Positions 25,877-32,798 are shown, numbered from the stretch's first letter. The stretch is 32,798 nt of DNA from Pseudarthrobacter sp. C4D7 (GCF_013359725.1 NZ_JABFMW010000004.1:192831-225628), one strand, 5' to 3'. Notes: generated by a model not told the origin, from the sequence alone. A program made the numbers and translations.

Positions 25877-26755
25877 ATGAGTTACGGAATTCCGTCGGCC
25901 GAGCCGTCCGCCCAGGTCCCGGTCTGCCCCCGGCACCCGGACCGGCCGTCCTACGTGCGCTGCCAGCGCTGCGGGCGCCCCGCCTGCCCGGACTGCCAGC
26001 GGGCGGCCGCCGTCGGATTCCAATGCGTTGACTGCGTGAATGACGCAAAACGTACGACCCCGGAAGTACGGACCGTCTACGGCGGCGCCGTAGCCACGGG
26101 CAAGCCCATGGTGACGTTCGGGATCATCGCCGCCTGCGTTGTTGTGTACGCGTTGCAGATGCTGGTCCCCGGTGAGTGGGTATACAAGCAGTTCGCCTAC
26201 AACAACATCTTCGCCGCCCCGCAGTACGGAGCGTTTGAACCCTGGCGGATGGTGACCTCGGCATTCCTGCACTCGCAGGATTCGCTGCTGCACATCCTGC
26301 TCAACATGTACACGCTGTGGATCTTCGGCCAGGCCCTGGAACCGGTCCTGGGCCGGGTCCGCTTCCTGGCGCTCTATCTCATCTCTGCCCTTGGCGGCTC
26401 AGTGGGGTACCTGTTGCTGAATCCCGTATTGGTGCCGGGTCAAGGCCTGGTGGGCCTGGTGGGCGCCTCCGGTGCCATCTTCGGCCTCTTCGGTGCCATG
26501 TTGCTGGTCCAACGCCAGCGCGGCGGTGACACCCGGCAGCTCTGGGTCCTGATCGCCATCAACGGCGTCATCGGTTTCCTGATTCCCCAAATCGCCTGGC
26601 AGGCCCACCTGGGCGGGCTCATCACCGGCGGGCTCTGTGCCGCTGTCCTTGCCTACATCCCGCGGGGACGCCGCCAGGGCCTTCTCCAAGCCTTGGGCCT
26701 TGCTGCCGTCGTCGCGTTGCTCGTTGCGGTGAGCTGGGTCCGGGTGACCCTCTAG
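25877..26755 (+). CDS. Rhomboid-family intramembrane serine protease
   Basis: Rhomboids cut membrane proteins within or near their transmembrane segments. The 292 residues begin with a cysteine-rich, B-box-like zinc module (about 17-53: CPRHPDRPSYVRCQRCGRPACPDC and later CVDC). Six or seven hydrophobic segments follow. The catalytic serine is S198 in GLVGASGAIFGLFGA and the catalytic histidine H244 in WQAHLGGLITGG; the conserved HILLNMYTLWIFG loop is at about 139-151. Its substrates are unknown. It ends before a strong terminator. Confidence 0.94.
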   Translation: MSYGIPSAEPSAQVPVCPRHPDRPSYVRCQRCGRPACPDCQRAAAVGFQCVDCVNDAKRTTPEVRTVYGGAVATGKPMVTFGIIAACVVVYALQMLVPGEWVYKQFAYNNIFAAPQYGAFEPWRMVTSAFLHSQDSLLHILLNMYTLWIFGQALEPVLGRVRFLALYLISALGGSVGYLLLNPVLVPGQGLVGLVGASGAIFGLFGAMLLVQRQRGGDTRQLWVLIAINGVIGFLIPQIAWQAHLGGLITGGLCAAVLAYIPRGRRQGLLQALGLAAVVALLVAVSWVRVTL

Positions 26756-26777
26756 GCACTGCCTCTCCACAACCCAA

Positions 26778-26820
26778 CTGAATGCCCCCGACACCGTTAG
26801 TGTCGGGGGCATTCAGTTTT
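26778..26820 (+). terminator. Strong intrinsic terminator after the rhomboid gene
   Basis: A perfect 17-bp stem (26778-26794 with 26800-26816, loop CGTTA) is followed directly by TTTT. It ends the ppiA-rhomboid unit. The following TTTTCCACA reuses its T-run as part of a DnaA box. Confidence 0.92.
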
Positions 26821-26925
26821 CCACAACCCTTTTCCACAGTGTTGGTAACTTACATTGCTGTAGTTCACCGTCCACATCCCCCAGTCCGGGAGCCTGGCAA
26901 CGCTTTTGCCTGAAGCCACGCTGCG

Positions 26926-27223
26926 TTCTCCACATCTGTGGATAACCTGTGGGGATACCGGTGTGTGTAAGTGGATAAGGGGCACCCCGGGCGAAGTTCT
27001 GTGGATAAACACCCTCCATCTACTTCGGAATGGGGACCTAGCTGGTCATTGAGGTGGGTTATCGACACCCCTATCCACACTGTTAATAAGTGACAGTGAT
27101 GTTGTTCGGCTGACCCGGATCGCCGCCGGCATGGGCCGGGAGACAGTAAACGGGTGTGATTTCCACGCCGTTACCCACAGCTGTGGATAACTTGTGGGTA
27201 TCCGCTTGTTGGTAAGTGGATAA
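26926..27223. repeat. Degenerate 53-bp direct repeat built of DnaA boxes
   Basis: 26926-26978 and 27171-27223 align without gaps at 42 of 53 positions, 245 bp apart. Each copy contains an inverted box pair (TTCTCCACA or TTACCCACA, two bases, TGTGGATAA), then YTGTGGG, then TAAGTGGATAA. The conserved positions are mainly the boxes, suggesting selection for DnaA binding. Confidence 0.8.
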
Positions 27224-27295
27224 ACAGGCACTGATCCAAGGCAACCTCCTGCCTATGATGGTTTCCTGCCAAGCCGTTCAACCGACAAGGACACC

Positions 27296-27763
27296 GTGAG
27301 CGCCACCGAGCACCTCTATCTTGATAAACAGCATCCCGCGCTCTGGAAGGCGATCAGCGGCCTGGGCCTGAAGGTGCAGGAAGCGGCGGAGGAGGCCGGG
27401 ATCGGGCCGGCGATGCTGGAACTGCTCAACGTACGGATTTCCCAGCTCAATGGCTGTGCCTATTGCCTTGACCTCCACGTCCGAAAAGCCGGCGAGGCGG
27501 GGGAAACAGCCCAGCGGCTGGCGGTACTGCCGGCTTGGCGTGAGACCGCGCTGTTCACGGACAAGGAACGGGCAGCGCTGGCCCTGGTGGAAAGCATCAC
27601 CCGGATAGGGGACGGGGAGTCCAGGGAGCACGCTGAGGCGTATGCGCGGGCAAACCTCACGGCTGAGGAGTTTTCGGCGGTGAGTTGGGTAGCCGTAACC
27701 ATGAATGCGTTCAACCGGGTTTCAATCACCAGCCACCACCCGGTCCGCCGCAACCGTTCGTAA
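27296..27763 (+). CDS. Carboxymuconolactone decarboxylase/AhpD-like protein
   Basis: The 155-residue protein starts GTG at 27296 with AAGG six bases upstream. It carries the AhpD-type redox motif in NGCAYCLDLHVRKA: Cys54-x-x-Cys57 and His61, preceded by a conserved LLNVRISQLNGC segment; the helical remainder (WRETALFTDKERAALALVESITRI, ARANLTAEEFSAVSWVAVTMNAFNRVSITSH) is usual for the CMD fold. Members reduce peroxide-scavenging partners or act as alkylhydroperoxidases; the actual partner is unknown. The gene is embedded between the two parts of a DnaA-box island. Confidence 0.92.
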   Translation: MSATEHLYLDKQHPALWKAISGLGLKVQEAAEEAGIGPAMLELLNVRISQLNGCAYCLDLHVRKAGEAGETAQRLAVLPAWRETALFTDKERAALALVESITRIGDGESREHAEAYARANLTAEEFSAVSWVAVTMNAFNRVSITSHHPVRRNRS

Positions 27764-27804
27764 TTGCCCTCCTGCCGGACCGCACTCCACTCAGAATCCG
27801 AGGC

Positions 27805-27953
27805 TTATCCACAGGTATTCCACACTGTTAATAACCGTATCCCGCGGGCTGTTTTTCCCGGAAAGGCACTGTGCCGGGCTGTTGCCGTCTCAAGGAAGCA
27901 GGTTCGGTAAAGTTCTCCACATTGTGGATAACCTTCCCAACAGCTGGGGATAA
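27805..27953. promoter_or_regulatory. DnaA-box cluster between two convergent genes
   Basis: Exact boxes: TTATCCACA at 27805-27813 (plus) and TGTGGATAA at 27923-27931 (minus). One-mismatch boxes: TTCTCCACA at 27913-27921 (plus) and TGGGGATAA at 27945-27953 (minus). The 16-mer TCCACACTGTTAATAA at 27819-27834 also occurs exactly at 27074-27089. Genes on both sides end here (AhpD-like on plus, tag on minus), so it is not a promoter of either. Confidence 0.8.
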
Positions 27954-27971
27954 GGCGCAGCGGTAGGGGCT

Positions 27972-28562
27972 TTAGGCCTGACTGGGCCAAACCCCGGAGG
28001 ATCCCCGGCGGTGGCTGTCCACGAGGTGGGTGTCCACTATGCCCACCGCTTCCATCAGGGCGAACATTGTGGTGGGGCCGACGAAGGAGAAACCGCGCTT
28101 CCGGAGGGCCTTGGACAGCGCCACCGACTCCGCTGACTGGGTGGGAATCTCGGCGGCCAAGCGGGGCTCCGGCGTGCTGGCCGGGCGGAATCCCCACACA
28201 AAGTCAACCAGTCCGCCGTCATTGCGAAGCTCCAGTGTTGCCCGCGCGTTTTTGATGGTGGCAAGGATTTTGAGCCGGTTCCGCACGATTCCCGGATCCT
28301 GCATCAGCTGTTGGACTTCAGCGTCGCCGTAAGTGGCCACCTGGTCCGGATCGAAGCCGGCAAAGGCAGCACGGAAGGCCGGCCGCTTGCGCAGGATGGT
28401 GGCCCATGAAAGGCCAGCCTGGAACCCCTCCAGGCAGATGCGCTCGTACAGGCCATGCTCGTCGGTGACGGGCATGCCCCACTCCTGGTCGTAATAATCG
28501 CGCATGAGCGGATCGGTGGCAGCCCAAGCGGGGCGGGCCAGGCCGTCCCCGCCGATCATCAC
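27972..28562 (-). CDS. tag: DNA-3-methyladenine glycosylase I (Tag)
   Basis: Tag removes 3-methyladenine from alkylated DNA in base-excision repair. Family motifs are clear: DPLMRDYYDQEWGMPVTDEHGLYERICLEGFQAGLSWATILRKR, then DPGIVRNRLKI, NARA, VDFVWGF, EIPTQSAESVALSKALRKRGFSFVGPTTMFALMEAVGIVDTH. Against E. coli Tag, three of four zinc-snap ligands (Cys4, His17, Cys179) are replaced here by Pro, Tyr and Ser; only His175 remains. The start is uncertain: GTG at 28562 or ATG at 28559, or CTG at 28583 with AAGGAG 7 bases upstream. It lies 55 bp after crgA. Confidence 0.94.
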   Translation of the reverse strand: MMIGGDGLARPAWAATDPLMRDYYDQEWGMPVTDEHGLYERICLEGFQAGLSWATILRKRPAFRAAFAGFDPDQVATYGDAEVQQLMQDPGIVRNRLKILATIKNARATLELRNDGGLVDFVWGFRPASTPEPRLAAEIPTQSAESVALSKALRKRGFSFVGPTTMFALMEAVGIVDTHLVDSHRRGSSGVWPSQA

Positions 28563-28617
28563 TCCGCTGGAATCGGGAGCCAGGGTGGTTCTCCTTGGAG
28601 CAGTTCCGCGGCAGGCG

Positions 28618-28869
28618 CTAGGAGCGCCAGCGAGTGGTCATCAGGAATCCAACGATGGCGATGCCGAAGCCTGCCACGATGTTCCAGGACTGCCAGGCCT
28701 GGACCGGGAAGCGTCCCTCGCTGATGTAGAAGGTGATAATCCAGAAAAGGCCAATGATCATGAGGCCGAACATGACCGGCTTGAACCACACGGGGTTGGG
28801 CTTATACGCCTGCGGTGCTGCCGGCTGGGCGGTGCTGGTGGTCTTCCTGCGCGGCTTTGACTCTGGCAC
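28618..28869 (-). CDS. crgA: Cell division protein CrgA
   Basis: CrgA is a small actinobacterial membrane protein that takes part in Z-ring and septal peptidoglycan assembly (it interacts with FtsZ, FtsQ and FtsI in mycobacteria). The 83 residues have a basic N-terminus (KPRRKTTSTAQ), the conserved YKPNPVWFKPVMFGLMIIGLFWIITFYIS segment with the first membrane helix, and a second helix near 63-79 (WNIVAGFGIAIVGFLMTTRWRS). The GTG start at 28869 has AAGGAG 5 bases upstream. It is divergent from the sortase gene. Confidence 0.96.
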   Translation of the reverse strand: MPESKPRRKTTSTAQPAAPQAYKPNPVWFKPVMFGLMIIGLFWIITFYISEGRFPVQAWQSWNIVAGFGIAIVGFLMTTRWRS

Positions 28870-29040
28870 TGGCTCTCCTTGGCGGGCTGGCCAAGCTCGG
28901 CGGTCCGGGCTTGGTATCCTGCAAGAAGGAAATTGCCAGCGGTCTGCGCGATCTTGGTCAAATCTGGATTCTTACTAGCAGCCAATTCTAGCCGCAGTTG
29001 ATGGGCACCAGTGCCCAGGGAAATGCCCGGAGGGGAACGC

Positions 29041-29835
29041 GTGGTATTGCAGGAGAAGGCGGAGCCCGCCACTGCGCCCGCCCCCCGGCGTGCCCTTCTT
29101 AGTGGCGCCATCTCGGTGATCGGCGAGCTGCTGATCACCGCCGGCGTCATCCTCCTCCTCTTCGTCGCCTGGCAGCTGTGGTGGACCAATGTGGAATCCG
29201 ATGCCAAGCAGAGCCAGGTGATCAAGGAATTCGCCCAGGACCTTGGCAGTGCTGCCCCGGCGCCTGCCGCCTCAGCCCCCGCAGCACCACCTGCCGCCGC
29301 CGAGGACTTCGGGAAACCGGTGGTGGGGACGGCCCCGGGCCACGCCGGCACCATCGGGATCATGTACATCCCCCGGTTCGGCCCCACCTACACGCGCCCC
29401 ATCGTCCAGGGAACCAGCCAGGACGTCCTGGACACTTTGGGACTGGGCCATTACAGCAATACGGCGATGCCCGGTGCGGTGGGTAACTTTGCCGTGGCAG
29501 GACACCGCCAAACGCACGGAGCGGTACTGGACAATATCCACACCCTGGTGCCCGGCGACAAGATCTATGTCCAAACCAGGGACGGCTACTACGTCTACGT
29601 CTTCCGGAACAACCAGATCGTGTTGCCCTCCCGCACCGACGTACTGGAACCGGTCCCCACCCGGCCGGGCGTCGCGCCCACCGAAAGCTACCTCACCATG
29701 ACCAGCTGCAACCCCCGCTTCGGTGCCGAAGAACGCATCATCGCCTACGCCCTCCTGGACAGCTGGCGGCCGGCCGCGGCAGGACCGCCAGCCGAAATCG
29801 CCGCGCAGGTCGCAGCAGCCACCGGAAGGAGCTGA
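29041..29835 (+). CDS. Class E sortase
   Basis: Sortases join surface proteins covalently to the cell wall or to pilin; class E enzymes typically use LAxTG-type signals. The start GTG 29041 is chosen for GGAGGGG 5 bases upstream; GTG at 29011 and ATG at 29023 are in frame but lack this. The 264 residues have one N-terminal membrane segment (about 24-47, VIGELLITAGVILLLFVAWQLWW), an Ala/Pro linker, and the catalytic domain with IPRFGPTYTRPIVQG, His155 in FAVAGHRQTHG, Cys223 in LTMTSCNP and Arg226. No substrate is encoded in this window. Confidence 0.93.
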   Translation: MVLQEKAEPATAPAPRRALLSGAISVIGELLITAGVILLLFVAWQLWWTNVESDAKQSQVIKEFAQDLGSAAPAPAASAPAAPPAAAEDFGKPVVGTAPGHAGTIGIMYIPRFGPTYTRPIVQGTSQDVLDTLGLGHYSNTAMPGAVGNFAVAGHRQTHGAVLDNIHTLVPGDKIYVQTRDGYYVYVFRNNQIVLPSRTDVLEPVPTRPGVAPTESYLTMTSCNPRFGAEERIIAYALLDSWRPAAAGPPAEIAAQVAAATGRS

Positions 29836-29837
29836 GC

Positions 29838-30008
29838 GTGTACGCCTGGATTTTCCGCCACCTTCCCGGGCCGCTCTGGCTCAGGATCATCACCTCGCTG
29901 GCACTGATCTTCGTTGCCCTGGTCCTGATGGTCCAGTTCCTTTTTCCCTGGATGTCCCATTTCACCCAATTCACCGACTCAACGATTGGTTCCGCAGACC
30001 AGCCATGA
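29838..30008 (+). CDS. Small membrane protein, 56 residues, between sortase and pabA
   Basis: GTG at 29838 lies 2 bp after the sortase stop with AAGGAG 6 bases upstream, and the TGA stop overlaps the pabA ATG (ATGA, 4 bp). The product begins VYAWIFRHLPGPLWLRIITS, followed by a hydrophobic stretch LALIFVALVLMVQFLFPWMS and a short polar tail HFTQFTDSTIGSADQP. One membrane helix is predicted at about 18-38. Tight spacing on both sides indicates translational coupling and argues that it is a real gene. I do not know its function. Confidence 0.8.
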   Translation: MYAWIFRHLPGPLWLRIITSLALIFVALVLMVQFLFPWMSHFTQFTDSTIGSADQP

Positions 30009-30643
30009 CAACCAAGATTCTTGTAGTGGATAACTACGACAGCTTCGTCTACACCCTGGTGGGCTACCTCCAGGAACTCGGCGCCGAGACCACCGTGGTC
30101 CGCAACGACGACGTCACCCTGGCCGAAGCGATCGAACTGGCCAGCACCCGTGACGGGGTCCTCATTTCCCCCGGGCCCGGAAATCCTGCGGAGGCTGGGG
30201 TCTGCATCGAGCTGATCAAGTGGTGCGGTGAGAACAGCGTTCCCATGTTCGGCGTATGCCTGGGACACCAGGCTTTGGCTGAGGCCTTCGGTGGCACGGT
30301 GACCCATGCCCCCGAGCTCATGCACGGCAAGACGTCCCAGGTGGAGCACATCGGCACCAGCGTTTTCGCCGGACTCCCCTCCCCTGTCACGGCCACCCGC
30401 TACCACTCTCTGGCGGCCGTCCGGGAATCCATTCCCGACGTTCTGGAAGTGACGGCACAGACCGCTTCCGGTGTGGTGATGGGCCTGCAGCACCGCACGG
30501 CACCTTTGTGCGGAGTGCAGTTCCATCCCGAATCGGTCCTCACCGAGGGCGGCTACCAGATGCTCGGGAACTGGCTGGAGTCGCTGGGCATGAAGGGCGC
30601 GGCTGCACGCGCAGCGAAGCTCAGCCCGCTGATCCAGCACTGA
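30005..30643 (+). CDS. pabA: Glutamine amidotransferase subunit (PabA/TrpG-type)
   Basis: It supplies ammonia from glutamine for aminodeoxychorismate (folate) or anthranilate synthesis. The 212 residues start MTTKILVVDNYDSFVYTLVGYLQELG, with the oxyanion-loop region LISPGPGNPAEAG, the nucleophile Cys in FGVCLGHQALAEAFGG, and the catalytic His-Glu in GVQFHPESVLTEGG. The start is fixed by the family N-terminus and the 4-bp overlap with the small membrane gene. The partner chorismate-binding subunit is not in this window, so pabA versus trpG cannot be decided from context. It converges on pknB. Confidence 0.9.
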   Translation: MTTKILVVDNYDSFVYTLVGYLQELGAETTVVRNDDVTLAEAIELASTRDGVLISPGPGNPAEAGVCIELIKWCGENSVPMFGVCLGHQALAEAFGGTVTHAPELMHGKTSQVEHIGTSVFAGLPSPVTATRYHSLAAVRESIPDVLEVTAQTASGVVMGLQHRTAPLCGVQFHPESVLTEGGYQMLGNWLESLGMKGAAARAAKLSPLIQH

Positions 30644-30670
30644 CCTGTACAGCCTCCACCATTAGGGGCG

Positions 30671-32656
30671 TCAGCCCTTCTTGGTGGGCTTGGGCGTTGG
30701 CGTTGGCGTTGGCGTTGGCGTGGGAGTTTCTGTGGGTGGCGGCGGTGGCGGCGGAGCCTTGGCCACCACCACGGTAATGGTCTTTCCCTGCTCCACCGCA
30801 GCGTTCGCGGGGTCGCTTTGATCGGTGACCTTGCCAGGTTCCACCTGTGAGTTCTCCGCCTCCACCACCGAAGGGACCAGGCCGAGCTCCTTCAGCGCCG
30901 CCTCCGCTTCTTCACGGCTCAGGGCCCGCAGCTCCGGCATGACCACTTTGCCGGTGGAGACGATCAGCTCCACGGTGGTGCCCACGCCCACGCTTTGGCC
31001 CGGTGCCGGGTTGGCGGTGATGACAATCCCGGCCGGGACAGTGGCGCTGTTGACGGTAGTGGTGGACGGAGCACCCACCAGCCCCACTTGCCGGAGGATG
31101 TCCCTTGCGGCTGCCTCCGTCTTGCCGGGGAGGCTGTCCGGAATCTTTACCGAGCTGGGGCCTTCGGAAACATTGAGGGTGACGTCGGCGCCCGGATCCA
31201 GTGAAGCGCCGGCGGCGGGATCGGTGCCGATGGCAGTCCCCTTCGGCACCGTGTCGTTCGCCGACCTGGCAATCCTGGGACGAAGACCCGCGTTGTAGAG
31301 CTCCTGGAGCGCAGCGGTTTCCGTCATGGACGCCACGGAAGGGATAGCCACCTTTGCGGGCGCAGGAGCAGGCCTGTTCACGGTTTGGTACAGCCACAAA
31401 CCAGCGCCTGCAAGTATCAGCAGGGTAAAGATCACCAGGGTGGCGGTCCAGGCACGACGCCGGGACTTCTGCCGGGCGGTCCGCTCGCGTTCCGGAACAA
31501 GGCCCAGCGGAAGCGGACCCGCACCGTAGGAGTCCGGATGGCGCCCGTCTTCCCCATGCCCGTCCGGCAGCTCCAGCGGAACCGCGGCTCCGCCGTCGTC
31601 ATGGAAAAAGTGGGTGGCAGCAAGCCGCCCGGTAGGCGCGTCATCCAGGAAAGCCGCCCCTGTTGCCGCGAACGCTTCCGTGGGCGGTGCGGCCCGGGGG
31701 ACGTGATCATTAGGATCCGTGGGTGCCTCGGAGGCCGGCACCGGCGGGACCGGGACCCCGGCCTTCGCAGCACGCAGGGCACGACGGAAGGCCGCCGCGT
31801 CCTGGAACCTGTCCGTGCGGTTCTTCTGCAGGGCCTTGGCCAGGACGGTGTCCAGGGCCGGTGAAACCTCAGGGTTGAGGCTGCTGGCCGGTTCCGGAAT
31901 TTCGCGGACGTGCTGGTAGGCCACGGAAACCGGGCTGTCCCCGACGAACGGCGGCCGGGAGGTCAGCATTTCGTAGAGCAGGCAGGCTGCGGAATACAGG
32001 TCGCTGCGGGCGTCGACCGTCTCCCCGCGGGCCTGTTCCGGTGAAAGATACTGTGCCGTTCCCACCACGGCCTGGGTTTGGGTCATGGTGGCGGAAGAAT
32101 CGGCGATGGCACGGGCAATACCGAAGTCCATGACCTTAACCGAGTCGGTCCCCGGGCAGTACATCACATTGGCCGGCTTGATGTCCCGGTGCACGATGCC
32201 GGCCTTGTGGCTGTACTCAAGCGCTCCCAGGACACCCAGGCAGTAGTCGATTGCCTGGTTAATGGTCACGTCATTGGCGCGGATCAACTCGCGCAGGGTC
32301 TTGCCCTCCACGTACTCCATGACAATGTACGGAACCCGCACATCCTCGGTGGAGCCGTCATGCACCAGGTGCTCACCGGTGTCGAAGATGGCCACGATGG
32401 ACGGGTGGTTCAGGGCGGCCACCGCCTGCGCTTCCCGTTTGAACCGCGCCTGGAACTGCGGGTCCCGGGCCATGTCAGGCCGGAGCAGCTTGATGGCTAC
32501 TGTCCTGCCCAGGCGTGTGTCGGTGCCCTTGTACACATCCGCCATGCCGCCGCGGCCAATGAGGTTACCCAGCTCGTAGCGCCCGCTCAGGACACGCCGA
32601 TTGTCCACCGGCAGGCTGTCCTCCCGGTGCAACGGTGTGCGTGGTGACTCATTCAC
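30671..32656 (-). CDS. pknB: PASTA-domain serine/threonine protein kinase PknB
   Basis: PknB senses muropeptides or lipid II through extracellular PASTA domains and phosphorylates cell-wall and division proteins. The start is GTG 32656. The kinase domain (about 27-295) shows the P-loop GRGGMADV (34-41), Lys56, HRDIKPAN (156-163), DFG (177-179) and the activation loop ending VVGTAQYLSPEQ. A Pro/Ala/Asp-rich linker precedes one membrane segment (about 403-424). Three PASTA domains are seen at about 436-497, 502-567 and 570-632; four are common in mycobacteria. The end is Pro/Thr-rich (30675-30745). Confidence 0.96.
   Translation of the reverse strand: MNESPRTPLHREDSLPVDNRRVLSGRYELGNLIGRGGMADVYKGTDTRLGRTVAIKLLRPDMARDPQFQARFKREAQAVAALNHPSIVAIFDTGEHLVHDGSTEDVRVPYIVMEYVEGKTLRELIRANDVTINQAIDYCLGVLGALEYSHKAGIVHRDIKPANVMYCPGTDSVKVMDFGIARAIADSSATMTQTQAVVGTAQYLSPEQARGETVDARSDLYSAACLLYEMLTSRPPFVGDSPVSVAYQHVREIPEPASSLNPEVSPALDTVLAKALQKNRTDRFQDAAAFRRALRAAKAGVPVPPVPASEAPTDPNDHVPRAAPPTEAFAATGAAFLDDAPTGRLAATHFFHDDGGAAVPLELPDGHGEDGRHPDSYGAGPLPLGLVPERERTARQKSRRRAWTATLVIFTLLILAGAGLWLYQTVNRPAPAPAKVAIPSVASMTETAALQELYNAGLRPRIARSANDTVPKGTAIGTDPAAGASLDPGADVTLNVSEGPSSVKIPDSLPGKTEAAARDILRQVGLVGAPSTTTVNSATVPAGIVITANPAPGQSVGVGTTVELIVSTGKVVMPELRALSREEAEAALKELGLVPSVVEAENSQVEPGKVTDQSDPANAAVEQGKTITVVVAKAPPPPPPPTETPTPTPTPTPTPKPTKKG
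30693..30716 (-). repeat. GGCGTT hexanucleotide repeat in the pknB tail
   Basis: Four perfect GGCGTT units, encoding alternating Thr and Pro on the minus strand. Its repetitive structure makes length change by slippage likely without frameshift. Confidence 0.9.
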
Positions 32657-32671
32657 TGGTGGTACCGCCGA

Positions 32672-32798
32672 TTACGGTGCGCAGGCGGGCGGCGTTCCCG
32701 GCGTTTGGCCGGCTGCACAGGTTGCCAGGGGTGAGATGGGGGTAGGCCCCGCCACCGGCGACGAGGACGTGGGGGCAGGGGTGGGCGCGGCCGTGGTG
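32672..32798 (-). CDS. C-terminal tail of an upstream gene, possibly kinase PknA (partial)
   Basis: A minus-strand frame enters from the window edge and stops at 32672 (TAA), 15 bases before the pknB GTG. Its 41 residues are Thr/Pro/Ala/Ser-rich (TTAAPTPAPTSSSPVAGPTP, then ISPLATCAAGQTPGTPPACAP), which suits the C-terminal tail of a kinase. In most actinobacteria pknA lies directly upstream of pknB, in the order pbpA-pknA-pknB. Another frame (H-H-G-R-A-H-P, ending TTSE) is open and overlaps the pknB start by 8 bases, so the choice is uncertain. Confidence 0.4.
   Translation of the reverse strand, partial: TTAAPTPAPTSSSPVAGPTPISPLATCAAGQTPGTPPACAP

Larger units (their letters stand above)
26756..27295. 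other. Intergenic DnaA-box island, upstream part
   Basis: This 540-bp gap between rhomboid and the AhpD-like gene holds a terminator at 26778-26820 and a DnaA-box cluster (26817-27223). Exact boxes (minus strand) lie at 26937-26945, 27000-27008 and 27182-27190. One-mismatch boxes lie at 26817, 26830, 26926, 27059, 27071, 27171 (plus) and 26970, 27215 (minus). A degenerate 53-bp direct repeat and the 9-mer TGTTAATAA (27081-27089) are within it. The last 70 bp before 27296 must hold the AhpD-like promoter. Confidence 0.85.

Noticed and set aside
1..32798. CRISPR arrays, complete insertion sequences or prophage genes
   Set aside because: No regularly spaced identical repeats, no intact transposase or integrase and no phage structural genes were seen.

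Overview
The window is the replication-origin region of a high-GC actinobacterial chromosome, most likely from the Arthrobacter/Pseudarthrobacter group (Micrococcaceae). The evidence is the gene order rpmH-dnaA-dnaN-gnd-recF-dciA-gyrB-gyrA-DUF3566-tRNA-Ile-DLW39-tRNA-Ala, the crgA/sortase/pabA/pknB block, GC-rich third codon positions, and actinobacterial protein variants (short YidC, DUF3566, CrgA, class E sortase, PASTA kinase). The species call is inference from gene order and protein style, not from a search.

Layout. (1) 1-3721: a gene-poor, visibly less GC-rich stretch with nine parS-like palindromes (core GTTTCACGTGAAAC; one copy is imperfect), a 96-bp tandem repeat carrying parS, and several DnaA boxes. 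(2) 3722-9464, minus strand: parB, parA (with a tenth parS inside its reading frame), rsmG, jag/khpB, yidC, yidD, rnpA, rpmH. (3) 9465-11895: DnaA boxes on both sides of dnaA; the 537-bp dnaA-dnaN gap is the best oriC candidate, with boxes, a trio-like element and an A-rich tract. (4) 11896-21699, plus strand: dnaN, gnd, recF, dciA, gyrB, gyrA and a DUF3566 membrane protein. (5) 21797-22206: tRNA-Ile(GAT), a 38-aa DLW-39-type peptide and tRNA-Ala(TGC). (6) 22290-28869: an EamA transporter, a family 2 glycosyltransferase, an Ala-rich membrane protein, cyclophilin, rhomboid protease, an AhpD-like protein inside a DnaA-box-rich island, tag and crgA. (7) 29041-32798: class E sortase, a 56-residue membrane protein, pabA, and on the minus strand pknB with the tail of an upstream gene, possibly pknA.

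How the parts fit. DnaA opens oriC, DciA is the presumed helicase loader, DnaN the clamp, RecF acts in gap repair, and GyrB/GyrA relieve supercoils. ParA/ParB with the parS array segregate the new origins. RnpA, YidD, YidC and KhpB link RNase P, membrane insertion and RNA binding. CrgA, sortase and PknB belong to envelope growth and division.

Most notable signal. A DnaA-box island at about 26.8-27.95 kb surrounds the AhpD-like gene. It has five exact TTATCCACA boxes plus about ten one-mismatch boxes, against three exact boxes around dnaA. It contains an internal degenerate 53-bp repeat, inverted box pairs, and a 9-mer (TGTTAATAA) that also occurs twice in oriC. Half of it lies between two convergent genes, where promoter control is unlikely. 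A DnaA-titration, reactivation or auxiliary origin element is the leading inference. The second is the 3.7-kb centromere-like parS region with its own DnaA boxes. All coordinates and motif counts were read by eye; no database search was run.
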